Positions 16,502 through 24,807 of a stretch of 64,000 bases of DNA are shown piece after piece. The translations under genes were made by a program, and so were the position numbers. The notes under the pieces were generated by a model. The model searched no databases and was not told where the DNA came from. It was given only the letters and a program-made list of their open reading frames with translations. Source of the DNA: Bacteroidaceae bacterium (GTDB taxonomy: Bacteria; Bacteroidota; Bacteroidia; Bacteroidales; Bacteroidaceae); the NCBI GenBank assembly GCA_900752815.1, contig CAADWS010000011.1, positions 14,399 to 78,398 of the forward strand, given 5' to 3'. Each line of letters begins with the position of its first letter. Position 1 is the stretch's first letter.

Positions 16502-17569
16502 TTATTTATTCTCGCTTTCCTGAAAGGCTGCTGCCTCGGCCGCAGCGATAATGTCCTCGCGCGAACCGGAATAATCGGCAGGACGGACTTTCATGGCCAT
16601 TTTTGACGGACGGACCGTTGTTTCGGCATCAGCCGACTTCATGTCGGGACAGCGGCTTGCCCGGGGCCGACGCTGACGCTTGGCGCGCTGGGCCGACGTT
16701 TCTGTCCTGGCTTCGCTGCGCCCGGTTTCGGCAACCGATTCCTCCATCCCGTCAATCTCGGGCAGTGCACAGGCCTCGGGTGCCTCCATCGCCGTACGCT
16801 TTTCCTTGGCCCGGAACACCTGGTCAATCAGTTCGGGATGGCTGCGGAAACGGACAAGTGCCTCACGGGCCGCCACCTGCTGGCTTTCCTTCTTCGACGC
16901 ACCTTGTCCCCGTCCGGCCTCAATGCCTTCCACCATCACCACCGTATTGAATACCGGATGGTTTTTTCCCTCATTTTCCGTACTTGAGAGAATGAACTCG
17001 GCATTGATTCTGTTTTTCTGGCTCCACTCCAGCAGTTTGCTCTTGAAGTTCACCTCCTTGTTGGCCACGCCTTCGATGTCGAGCAGGCGGCCTACGATGC
17101 GATGCTCCACGAACCATTTGCAATAGGCATATCCACGGTCGAGATAGGCTGCCCCTATCAGTGCCTCAAAAGCGTTTCCGCCGATATGATTACCGCTCTG
17201 GCTGGCTTGTTGCGTAGAGTGTACCAGCTGGTTGAGCCCTATCTCGGCCGCCAGCTTGTTGAGTGAAGTGCGCTGCACGATTTTGCTGCGGGTACTCGTC
17301 AGAAACCCTTCACGCTTGCGTTCAAACCGATGATAGACAATATCACTGACGACGGCCTCCAAAACGGCGTCGCCCAGGAATTCCAGTCGTTCGTTGTTCA
17401 GCATCCGGCCTTTCGCATTGCGATAGGACAGCGATTTGTGCGAAAGGGCGATGCGATAGATTTCAAGGTTGTGAGGGTAAAAGCCGAGAATCCCGTAGAG
17501 TGACGAAAGCAACTCTTTTTCCTTCCGAAACGGAAAGCGCACCCTGTCAATGAAACGGAAAAATTTCAT
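16502..17569 (-). CDS. rnc: Ribonuclease III
   Basis: Endoribonuclease cutting double-stranded RNA, used in rRNA and mRNA processing. The catalytic domain carries the signature NERLEFLGDAVLE (about residues 58-70) and the late acidic motif NAFEALIGAAYLDRGY. A double-stranded RNA binding domain follows at about 170-245 (SKLLEWSQKNRINAEF, GASKKESQQVAAREAL). At 355 residues it is over 100 longer than the enterobacterial enzyme, because of a poorly conserved, basic, Ala/Arg/Ser-rich tail from about 250 to the end. It is last in the acpP-fabF-rnc operon, the usual Bacteroidetes order. A large hairpin lies in the leader just upstream. Confidence 0.96.
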   Translation of the reverse strand: MKFFRFIDRVRFPFRKEKELLSSLYGILGFYPHNLEIYRIALSHKSLSYRNAKGRMLNNERLEFLGDAVLEAVVSDIVYHRFERKREGFLTSTRSKIVQRTSLNKLAAEIGLNQLVHSTQQASQSGNHIGGNAFEALIGAAYLDRGYAYCKWFVEHRIVGRLLDIEGVANKEVNFKSKLLEWSQKNRINAEFILSSTENEGKNHPVFNTVVMVEGIEAGRGQGASKKESQQVAAREALVRFRSHPELIDQVFRAKEKRTAMEAPEACALPEIDGMEESVAETGRSEARTETSAQRAKRQRRPRASRCPDMKSADAETTVRPSKMAMKVRPADYSGSREDIIAAAEAAAFQESENK

Positions 17570-17606
17570 ATACGTTTCTCTTGGGGGATTGATTCAGAAA
17601 AAAATT

Positions 17607-17678
17607 GCGAATCTGCTGCAAAAAGTCCCCGACGCCGATAAGGCGGCGCCGGGAGATGGCCGTCTGCAGCAAATTCGC
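17607..17678 (-). other. Large hairpin in the fabF-rnc spacer
   Basis: Outer arms of 14 bases (17607-17620 and 17665-17678) pair with one G-U-type mismatch. A GC-rich inner stem (GGCGCCG against CGGCGTC-type bases) is nested inside. It ends about 38 bases before the rnc ATG. There is no T-tail, so it is not a classic terminator; it could be an RNase III processing site. Confidence 0.5.
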
Positions 17679-17697
17679 CAATCAGCAGTTATACCGA

Positions 17698-18963
17698 TTA
17701 CTCTTCATACTTCTTCACGATGCAACAGGCATTGTGACCGCCAAAGCCGAACGTGTTGCTCAGCGCGGCGCGTACCGGACGCTCCTGTGCCTTGTTGAAG
17801 GTGAAGTTGAGATTGTAGTCGATGTTCTCGTCCTCATCGCCCTCTTCGTGGTTGATGGTGGGAGGAACGATGTCGTCACGCACAGCCAGACAGCAGGCCA
17901 TGGCCTCAACGGCACCGGCTGCGCCGAGCAGGTGACCGGTCATTGACTTGGTGGAGCTGATGTTCAGCTTATAGGCGTGCTCGCCGAAGAGTTCGATGAT
18001 GGCCTTGGCTTCCGAGATGTCGCCCACCGGAGTCGAAGTGCCGTGTACGTTGATATAGTCGATGTCCTCGGGCTTCATGCCGGCATCTTCCAGCGCGCTC
18101 TGCATCACGAGGCGTGCGCCCAGACCTTCGGGATGGCTGGCCGTGATGTGATGTGCGTCGGCCGACATACCTACACCGGCGATTTCGCAATAAATCTTCG
18201 CACCGCGTGCCTTGGCGTGCTCCAGTTCCTCCAGAATCAGGATGCCGGCACCCTCGCCCATCACGAAGCCGTCGCGGCTCTTGCTGAACGGACGCGAAGC
18301 CGTTGCGGGAGAGTCGTTGCGGGTGGAGATGGCGTGCATCGCGTTGAAGCCGCCCACGCCGCAGGGGCAGATGGCAGCCTCGGCACCACCGGTTACCATG
18401 ACATTGGCCTTGCCCAGACGGATGAGATTGAAGGCATCGGCAATGGCATTGGTCGAAGAGGCGCAGGCCGAAGTCGTCGTATAGTTAGGACCGTGGAAGC
18501 CATACATGATGGAAATCTGGCCGGAAGCAATGTCGGCAATCATCTTGGGGATGAAGAACGGGTTGAACTTCGGACCGTTCTCCGCGCCGGTCAAGGCATA
18601 GTAGCCGGCTTCTTCCTCAAAGGTGTGGATACCGCCGATGCCCACGCCGAGCACAACGCCCACGCGGTTCTTGTCCACCGTATCCAGGTCAATGCCACTG
18701 TCCTTCACAGCTTCCATCGCTGCCACCAGAGCATACTGCTCATAAACGTCCATCTTGCGCACTTCCTTGCGGTCGATAAAGTCGGTGGCCTTGAAGCCCT
18801 TCAATTCGCAGGCAAACTGCGTCTTGAACTTGGAGGCGTCGAAATGGGTAATGGGAGCCGCACCGCTGACACCCTTCTTCAGATTTTCCCACGTTTCAGG
18901 AACGGTATTGCCCACGGGGGTCAGTGCGCCCAAACCTGTGACAACCACTCTTTTCAATTCCAT
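17698..18963 (-). CDS. fabF: 3-oxoacyl-ACP synthase II
   Basis: Condensing enzyme that extends acyl-ACP with malonyl-ACP in type II fatty acid synthesis. The 421-residue protein has the full thiolase fold with active-site Cys in TTTSACASSTNAI (about 165) and catalytic His residues in NVHGTSTPVGD and KSMTGHLLGAAG. It opens with the usual RRVVVTGLGALTPVG pattern (here KRVVVTGLGALTPVG). It sits between acpP and rnc in the same direction, so the carrier protein and the enzyme that uses it are coexpressed. Confidence 0.97.
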   Translation of the reverse strand: MELKRVVVTGLGALTPVGNTVPETWENLKKGVSGAAPITHFDASKFKTQFACELKGFKATDFIDRKEVRKMDVYEQYALVAAMEAVKDSGIDLDTVDKNRVGVVLGVGIGGIHTFEEEAGYYALTGAENGPKFNPFFIPKMIADIASGQISIMYGFHGPNYTTTSACASSTNAIADAFNLIRLGKANVMVTGGAEAAICPCGVGGFNAMHAISTRNDSPATASRPFSKSRDGFVMGEGAGILILEELEHAKARGAKIYCEIAGVGMSADAHHITASHPEGLGARLVMQSALEDAGMKPEDIDYINVHGTSTPVGDISEAKAIIELFGEHAYKLNISSTKSMTGHLLGAAGAVEAMACCLAVRDDIVPPTINHEEGDEDENIDYNLNFTFNKAQERPVRAALSNTFGFGGHNACCIVKKYEE

Positions 18964-18993
18964 ATTTTTCGTTTTTATCGGTAGTTATAAAAT

Positions 18994-19067
18994 GCGGATT
19001 TGCGAATTTGCGAATTTGCAAACCTTCTGCCCAAAGGACCGAAACGTTCACAAACTTGCAAATCCGC
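18994..19067 (-). other. Inverted repeat in the acpP-fabF spacer
   Basis: GCGGATTTGC at 18994-19003 is exactly complementary to 19058-19067. GCGAATTTGC-type units are repeated beside the first arm. The same GCGAATTTGC-type sequence recurs in the hairpin before rnc. Possibly an RNA processing or attenuation element. Confidence 0.4.
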
Positions 19068-19114
19068 AAACCGTTTTCCCGCCTATCGGCGGAAAGAAAT
19101 TCTGTTCTCCAAAA

Positions 19115-19348
19115 TTAAGCGTGAGCTTCAATGTAAGCGATAGCGTCACCTACGGTAGAGATTTTCTCAGCCTCATCATCGGGAATAGTAATCTTGAATT
19201 CCTTCTCGAATTCCATGATGAGCTCTACAGTGTCGAGAGAATCAGCACCGAGGTCGTTAGCGAAGCTGGCTTCGTTCTTTACTTCTGCCTCATCAACACT
19301 CAATTTGTCTACGATAATTGCCTTTACTTTTGCTGCGATATCAGACAT
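19115..19348 (-). CDS. acpP: Acyl carrier protein
   Basis: A 77-residue acidic carrier of growing acyl chains. The phosphopantetheine attachment serine is in the conserved motif [16 protein letters not shown] (about residue 37), and the flanking helices ([35 protein letters not shown]) are typical. It heads the acpP-fabF-rnc operon with its own promoter 53-83 bases upstream. Its AT-richer, highly biased codon use fits high expression. Confidence 0.97.
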   Translation of the reverse strand: MSDIAAKVKAIIVDKLSVDEAEVKNEASFANDLGADSLDTVELIMEFEKEFKITIPDDEAEKISTVGDAIAYIEAHA

Positions 19349-19400
19349 GACTTTTTATTTTTTTGAAGTTAATAATTTTGTTTCGATACAAATCCGGATG

Positions 19401-19431
19401 CAAAAATAGACTTTATTCTTAAGATACGCAA
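19401..19431 (-). promoter_or_regulatory. Promoter of acpP-fabF-rnc
   Basis: Minus strand TTG (19431-19429), 20 bases, TATTTTTG (19408-19401), a good consensus match with a 50-base A/T-rich leader suited to strong translation. Confidence 0.65.
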
Positions 19432-19588
19432 GCGTTTGAAGAAAAAAAGAGCTACTATTTGCACAAATACCCCGTTTTTGTGCCGAAACCGGATGAAAAC
19501 CGGGACTTTCGCCTGCCGTTTTCCGGCTTTCGGCGGACGGGGCTCCTGATTTTCCGTCAAGGGGTCGCCCGTGTTTCAGAAAATGGTT

Positions 19589-19596
19589 ATTTTTGT
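19589..19596 (+). promoter_or_regulatory. Promoter -7 element of the beta-helix gene
   Basis: TATTTTTG, a TAnnTTTG match 30 bases before the ATG. No clear -33 TTTG. Confidence 0.45.
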
Positions 19597-19625
19597 AACG
19601 GCATCTTATCTATCAACATAAAACT

Positions 19626-21755
19626 ATGAAAAAAGAACTACTGACCGCGATGCTCGCCTGCGGTTGCCTGTTGCCTGCGGCAGCCCAGCAGCATCTCTAC
19701 GTTTCGCCACAAGGCAACGACCAGTGGAACGGCGAAAAGTCCACTCCCTTCCAGTCCATTGAACGCGCAATCGAAGCCGCCACCAGCGGAACAGACACCT
19801 TATATATAGAGGTGGCTGCCGGCGACTACCCTCTCAGCCGCCCGCTGCACTTCGGCCCGTCGGTGCGCCGGCCGGTCGTGGTAAGAGGCTCCGGACAGTC
19901 CATGCCACGCCTGCTGGGCGGCCGCCGCATCGAGGGCTGGCAGCGCTACCGCGACAACATTTACCGGGCCTACATCCCCGAGGTCAAACTCTACGACTAC
20001 GACTTCGAACAGTTCTACGTCAACGGTCGCCGCGCCGTATGGGCCCGCACGCCCAACCAGGACTGGTTCTACGTCAAGGGGCAGAAGGAATATCCCTATG
20101 CACAGGGTGTGCGCGCCGCCAGCTACGCCACGCAGCGCATCACGCTCGGCAACGACGGCATAGCCGCTCTCAAGGGGCTCCCGGTGCAGGAACTGGCCGA
20201 CGTGCGTTTCCGCTTCTATCACAAATGGGACATCACGCAAAAACGGGCCGTGTTCGCCTGTCCTGATTCCGGCTACGTCTTCATCCACGGCAACGGCATG
20301 AACCCATGGAACGCCATCAACGGCGGCTCGCGCTACGTCATGTACGGTTACCGCCGCGCACTCGATGCCCCCGGCGAGTGGTATCTCGACCGGAAGGAGG
20401 GCTACCTCTACTACATTCCGCTGCCGGGCGAGGACCTCGCAACGGCCGAATGCGTGGCCCCCACCCTGCACCAGTGGGTAACCGTTGAGGGAAAGAAAGG
20501 CCAGCCGGCCGGTAACCTCCGTTTCGAAAATCTGTCCTTCCGCTATTCGGCCTACCGCATGCCCGCACTCGGCTGCGACCCCGTGCAGGCAGCCGCGCCC
20601 ACCGAAGCCGCCATCGAACTGGAACAGGCCCGCAACGTCTGCTTCACCGGCTGCGAAATGATGCACACGGGCGGCTACGCCGTATGGATGAAGGCCGGCA
20701 CCCGGCACAACCGCATCGACAGCTGCTACCTGGCCGACCTCGGTGCAGGAGGTATCAAGATTGGCGAACCCTGGTTTCCCGCCGACACCGCACTCGTCAG
20801 CCGCTTCAACACGGTGAACAACTCCATCATCACGCACGCCGGCAGCGAACTGCCCTGCGGAGTGGGCGTTGCCATCTTCCATGCTTCGGACAACCGGGTG
20901 ACGCACAACGAAATCTCCGACCTCCGCTATTCCGGCGTATCGGTGGGATGGGCCTGGGGCTACAACCATTCGGACGCCACATGGACCAACACCATCCTGC
21001 CCGACGGACGGTTCGACTTCATGCGCCGGCCCCTCGTCAGCCCGGCCGTGCGCAACATAGTGGCCTATAACCACATCCACCACATCGGCTGGGGCGAACT
21101 CTCCGACATGGGAGCCGTCTACACCCTCGGCGAATCGCAGGGCACGCGCATCGTCCACAACGTCATTCACGACGTACTGTCCTACGACTACGGCGGATGG
21201 GGACTCTACACGGACGAAGGTTCCACCGGTGTGGAAATGAGCCACAACCTGGTGTACCGGTGCAAGAGCGGCGGCTTCCACCAGCACTATGGCAAGGACA
21301 ACCGCATCGAGAACAACATCTTTGCCTTCGGCCATTACTATCAGGTGCAATACTCACGCGTTGAGCCGCACCTCTCCTTCCACTTCCGCCACAACATCAT
21401 CCTCCAGGACAAAGGGGCCACACTGGCCGGACCGTGGGAACAGGGCAACCTCGACATCGACTATAACCTCTACTGGCACGTAAACGGCGAACCGAAAGTG
21501 GGCAACCACCCGTTCAAGGAATGGAAGAAACTGAAGGAGAAGCACTCCGTCATGGCCGACCCGCTCTTTGTCGATGCTGCCAACGACGACTTCCGCCTGC
21601 GCTCCACCAAGGCCGTGCGGAAAATCGGCTTTAAGCCCTTCGATTTCGAGAACGCCGGCGTATACGGCTCCGACGCATGGAAAGCCAGGGCACAGATGCC
21701 GAAGGAACTGGCCGATGAGTTTGCGGCTGCCGCCCGCGTACGCCTCAAGAAGTAG
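19626..21755 (+). CDS. Exported right-handed beta-helix protein, GH141-like
   Basis: A 709-residue secreted protein with signal peptide MKKELLTAMLACGCLLPAAA. The N-terminus resembles GH141 and DUF1565 proteins (YVSPQGNDQWNGEKSTPFQS), followed by the beta-sandwich insertion with FYVNGRRAVWARTPN, a segment often seen in GH141-like enzymes. Residues about 300-620 form beta-helix rungs (NVCFTGCEMMHTGGYAVWM, NIVAYNHIHHIGWGELSD, VEMSHNLVYRCKSGGFHQHY). The C-terminal ADPLFVD and FRLRSTKAV segments are typical of the family. GH141 members act on fucosylated pectin or xylan; a substrate here is inference. It stands alone, with the candidate short RNA copy 2 after it. Confidence 0.82.
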   Translation: MKKELLTAMLACGCLLPAAAQQHLYVSPQGNDQWNGEKSTPFQSIERAIEAATSGTDTLYIEVAAGDYPLSRPLHFGPSVRRPVVVRGSGQSMPRLLGGRRIEGWQRYRDNIYRAYIPEVKLYDYDFEQFYVNGRRAVWARTPNQDWFYVKGQKEYPYAQGVRAASYATQRITLGNDGIAALKGLPVQELADVRFRFYHKWDITQKRAVFACPDSGYVFIHGNGMNPWNAINGGSRYVMYGYRRALDAPGEWYLDRKEGYLYYIPLPGEDLATAECVAPTLHQWVTVEGKKGQPAGNLRFENLSFRYSAYRMPALGCDPVQAAAPTEAAIELEQARNVCFTGCEMMHTGGYAVWMKAGTRHNRIDSCYLADLGAGGIKIGEPWFPADTALVSRFNTVNNSIITHAGSELPCGVGVAIFHASDNRVTHNEISDLRYSGVSVGWAWGYNHSDATWTNTILPDGRFDFMRRPLVSPAVRNIVAYNHIHHIGWGELSDMGAVYTLGESQGTRIVHNVIHDVLSYDYGGWGLYTDEGSTGVEMSHNLVYRCKSGGFHQHYGKDNRIENNIFAFGHYYQVQYSRVEPHLSFHFRHNIILQDKGATLAGPWEQGNLDIDYNLYWHVNGEPKVGNHPFKEWKKLKEKHSVMADPLFVDAANDDFRLRSTKAVRKIGFKPFDFENAGVYGSDAWKARAQMPKELADEFAAAARVRLKK

Positions 21756-21846
21756 TGCCGGCTGGCGGCCTCCCTGCCGGTGCCGACGCCACGGGAACAG
21801 AGCGGGACGGCTGCCCCGCCAAAGAGTTAAAGACTCTTAATGCAAA

Positions 21847-21878
21847 TTTGGATTCCGCAAAATTTCTTCGTATCTTTG
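21847..21878 (+). promoter_or_regulatory. Consensus promoter of candidate short RNA copy 2
   Basis: TTTG (21847-21850), exactly 20 bases, TATCTTTG (21871-21878), the same as copy 1 at 8.3 kb. The preceding bases (TCTTAATGCAAATTTGGA) are shared between the copies. Confidence 0.7.
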
Positions 21879-21884
21879 TAGTAC

Positions 21885-21930
21885 AAGAGCGGGGATGCGC
21901 CTTCAACCGGCCGCATCCCCGCTCTTTTTG
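21885..21930 (+). ncRNA. Candidate short RNA, terminator-type hairpin, copy 2
   Basis: Eight bases after the -7 element begins a 14-bp perfect stem (21886-21899 with 21912-21925), followed by TTTTTGTCG. The predicted transcript is about 45 nt. The stem sequence differs from copy 1, but the promoter, spacing and TTTTTGTC tail are the same. It also serves as terminator for the beta-helix gene upstream. Confidence 0.55.
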
Positions 21931-21983
21931 TCGCCGGAACAGCGAAAACAGTCGGTAGGATTCGATTTTCTGTCCTTAGTTCC

Positions 21984-22012
21984 GTAAAAACAGAAAGGCA
22001 TTCTGTTTTTAC
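21984..22012. other. 12-bp perfect inverted repeat
   Basis: GTAAAAACAGAA (21984-21995), a five-base loop, and its exact complement (22001-22012). It lies in the 460-base gap between the convergent beta-helix and nuclease genes. Neither side has a T-tail; the role is unknown. Confidence 0.4.
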
Positions 22013-22103
22013 CAACGGCCGAACCGTCCGGCCAACCCCTCTTTTCATGAAGACAAAAAGGGGAATCCTCCGCGCCGGCCGTTAAACTTTCATAAAAAAA
22101 ACG

Positions 22104-22158
22104 GCCCGCCGTTTGCCTGTTCCCCCGCGGGATTCCGCGAAGACGGCAAACGGCGGGC
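22104..22158 (-). terminator. Terminator of the TonB-nuclease operon
   Basis: 14-bp perfect stem (22104-22117 with 22145-22158), followed on the minus strand by a run of eight T. It lies 56 bases after the nuclease stop. Confidence 0.8.
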
Positions 22159-22213
22159 ACACATCGGCCGGAAAGGCCTGTCCCCGGCCGGAAAGTCCCG
22201 GAAAAATATCGCG

Positions 22214-23113
22214 TCAGAGCCCCCAATTGGCGGCCACAAAACCGCTCTCCACCGTGCTCTCGACGGCATCGGGCAGATTGTGGAAGAAATCTATGCCCGT
22301 GAGTTCCTCCAGCTCGTCCACCGAGACGGCATGCTCCGCCACGACGGAAGCCGGCGCCTGATGGTCGAAATCATAGCCATAACTGTCGTGCTTCACCCAG
22401 AAGGCCACGGCACTGTAGACATTGTTCTTCACCTTGAGCAGAGCGATGAAATAATACTTGGGCACCACTATCCGGCTGCGCGCCACACGGTGTGAATACT
22501 GTCCCTCGGCAATGGTTCCACCCTTCACCACATAGAGCGTGTCGGCAAAGGCGGCACTGCGTCCGCAACGCTGCACAAACTCCTCGAAACGGGTCCAGTA
22601 TCCGCCGTTGAAGTCGCCCTTCTGCGGCGACATGTTCGTCATGTAGAAAGTCTGGTCGTTGGCCAGCCGCGAATACAGGCGGTCGGCCGAGGCGCAGAGA
22701 TGGCCGTGCTGATAGCCGTTGAAGGAGGCATCGTCCTCAATGTAGCGGTCGGTGAGCTGCGGGTCGCGCGGATACTGCGGACGGATGCTGTAATCCTTCC
22801 GCCCCACGTTGCGGGCACGGGTGGCACCGTCGAAACGGAAGGCCACCCAACGCGAATGATACTTGTCGCTGTCGTATTCCAGGCAGTAGGTCAGGACGCT
22901 GTCCGTGCCCGAAATCGTCCAATGGGCAATGACGCGGTTGCCGGCGAGAGGGGCCGGCATCTCCAGGCGTGCGGCCAGACTGCCGGTGGGTTGCGCCGGT
23001 TTCGAGCCGCCGCCTCCCAGCACGATGCCGTCATCGCCCGAGGAACAGGCAGCGGCGGTAAGCACTACCGCCGCTGCCAGGAAATATCGGATAATCGAAT
23101 GTACGCTGCGCAT
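22214..23113 (-). CDS. Lipid-anchored DNA/RNA non-specific endonuclease
   Basis: A 299-residue lipoprotein (lipobox LTAAACSS) with a NUC1-type (beta-beta-alpha metal) nuclease domain that cuts DNA and RNA outside the cell. The catalytic DRGH motif appears as YQHGHLCAS, keeping the general-base histidine but with Gln-His in place of Asp-Arg. The metal-binding Asn lies in NMSPQKGDFNGGYWTRFE. Before the domain is a short Gly-rich linker and a segment TYCLEYDSDKYHSRWVAFRF typical of Bacteroidetes members. It starts five bases after the choice-of-anchor J gene and is the last gene of the TonB operon. Confidence 0.88.
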   Translation of the reverse strand: MRSVHSIIRYFLAAAVVLTAAACSSGDDGIVLGGGGSKPAQPTGSLAARLEMPAPLAGNRVIAHWTISGTDSVLTYCLEYDSDKYHSRWVAFRFDGATRARNVGRKDYSIRPQYPRDPQLTDRYIEDDASFNGYQHGHLCASADRLYSRLANDQTFYMTNMSPQKGDFNGGYWTRFEEFVQRCGRSAAFADTLYVVKGGTIAEGQYSHRVARSRIVVPKYYFIALLKVKNNVYSAVAFWVKHDSYGYDFDHQAPASVVAEHAVSVDELEELTGIDFFHNLPDAVESTVESGFVAANWGL

Positions 23114-23118
23114 GGAGT

Positions 23119-24768
23119 TTACTTGACAATGACAGTACCGTCGGCCGCCGTCAGCGTGAAGTCATCCACCAGGACATCCTGTCCCGGATTCTTCGAATTC
23201 ATGATGACCACGCTGTAGGTACCGTCGGCGGCAAGCGTAAAGGTATGCTCCACTTTGACCCATTCCGTATTGGGAATGTTGTTCACATATTCATCACTGT
23301 AAACATAACTGCCCACAGAGCCTCCCTTCACCGGAACGTAGCCCGGACGCACGCTGGCACCGGCTGCCGTAACGGCCTTGACATAGAAGGTCATGGTATA
23401 TTCACCGGCCTTGAGTTCGGTTTCCTTATAACCCAGGCGCTTGTTGGCACTGGTGTAGCCGCCCACGCAAACGGAATACTTTCCGCTGCGCGCGTCGGTG
23501 CTCTGCGTCAGTGTGGCATTGCCGGCCGAGCTGGCAGTCACCCAGTTGTTGGGTTTTCCGTCTACCCAAGCCTCAAAATCGCCGTTGGGCGCGGTGAGGT
23601 CGCCTTCAGTTTCGCCGCCACCGGTTTCACCGCCCACCTTTCCGGCCTGGATGGAGAAGTTCTTCACCTCCCAGGTGGAACCGCTCACGGCATCGGTGCT
23701 GTAGCGGAACGCCACGCGCACGGTCTTGCCCAGGAAGTCGGCCGGAATCTGCAGGTCGGCCTTGCTGAAGTTCGTCCAGTCGCGGCCTTCGGTATGGTCT
23801 TGCTTCAAAACGGTCCAGTTGGCCGTCGGATTGGCTGCATCAAAGTTGGACGTGATGAGGAACTGCTGGTTGGCGTCCTCGCGGAGATAACGGAGAATGT
23901 ATTCGTAGACCACGTGCACCTCGGTCTGGTCCTTCAGGCTGATTTCCGGACTCACCAGATAGTAGGTTCCTGCCGTCGTCACCTGCGAAGCATTGTCATA
24001 GCCGGTAGCCTTGGCCGTGCTGAAGTCGATAATCCACTCGCCGGCACCGTCGGTGGTATAGTTGGTAAAGCCGCCCAGCGTCGAGGAGAAAGCCTCGCTG
24101 TAGGGAAGTTCCTTCACGGTTTCGGCCTCACCGCCTTCATTCTTCACGGCCCCCTTCTTGACGCGGAAGTTCTTCACCTCCCAGGTAGCCGCCTTGGTGG
24201 TGGCCTTATACATCAGCGCCACCGTCACGCTGGCAGCGCCGCGAAACTCGGCCGGCAACTCCACACTGCAGTTGTACCAGGTGTCCCAGTCGGCACCCTG
24301 CACCAACTTGACGGGCAACACCGTCCAGTGGCTTCCCTCAATCTTTCCGCCGGCATAATCCTTGCTGGCCAGCACCTGATAGTGCGACTCCATCTGGTTG
24401 GAGTTGGCATAACGCAGGATGTAGTCGAAGGAAATGTGGGCGGTATCGACCTCGGCCATGGAGAACTGCTTGGAAACGAGCCAGGTTTCAGCCTCGTTGT
24501 TGTCCTTCTGTCCGTCGCCGTCGGTATCCTGATAGGAAGTGACCTGCGCACAGCCGTAGCTTACGGCCCAGGGGAAGTTACCCACCTTGCTGACAGACTG
24601 GAAGCTGCCAAGGGTGGCACTGAAATCCTCGTCAAGCAGGATGTCGTCCATACCGGGTATCTCGGTATCGCCGCCATCGTTGATTTCATAGGGAGCAGGC
24701 ACGTCCTCACAGGCTGTAAAACCGAAAGCGAGGAGAACGGCGGTTAGGTATGACCATATCTTTTTCAT
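23119..24768 (-). CDS. Lipoprotein with two choice-of-anchor J-like domains
   Basis: A 549-residue lipoprotein (signal ending FGFTACEDVPAPYE). Residues about 40-210 and 215-380 are tandem homologous jelly-roll domains of the choice-of-anchor J/cleaved-adhesin type. Both open with a DFSATLGSF- or AFSSTLGGF-like motif and close with TWEVKNFRVKKG or TWEVKNFSIQAG. After a Gly/Glu-rich linker, the C-terminal 150 residues form a third jelly-roll resembling a carbohydrate-binding module (NGDFEAWVDGKPNNW). Such domains bind ligands at the cell surface; no catalytic site is seen. It is the third gene of the TonB-nuclease operon, so surface capture of nucleic acid or associated material is a plausible role. 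Confidence 0.85.
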   Translation of the reverse strand: MKKIWSYLTAVLLAFGFTACEDVPAPYEINDGGDTEIPGMDDILLDEDFSATLGSFQSVSKVGNFPWAVSYGCAQVTSYQDTDGDGQKDNNEAETWLVSKQFSMAEVDTAHISFDYILRYANSNQMESHYQVLASKDYAGGKIEGSHWTVLPVKLVQGADWDTWYNCSVELPAEFRGAASVTVALMYKATTKAATWEVKNFRVKKGAVKNEGGEAETVKELPYSEAFSSTLGGFTNYTTDGAGEWIIDFSTAKATGYDNASQVTTAGTYYLVSPEISLKDQTEVHVVYEYILRYLREDANQQFLITSNFDAANPTANWTVLKQDHTEGRDWTNFSKADLQIPADFLGKTVRVAFRYSTDAVSGSTWEVKNFSIQAGKVGGETGGGETEGDLTAPNGDFEAWVDGKPNNWVTASSAGNATLTQSTDARSGKYSVCVGGYTSANKRLGYKETELKAGEYTMTFYVKAVTAAGASVRPGYVPVKGGSVGSYVYSDEYVNNIPNTEWVKVEHTFTLAADGTYSVVIMNSKNPGQDVLVDDFTLTAADGTVIVK

Positions 24769-24807
24769 AAGTGTATCTTTTTTATTAGGGGATTGCTGTT
24801 GGGGGAA

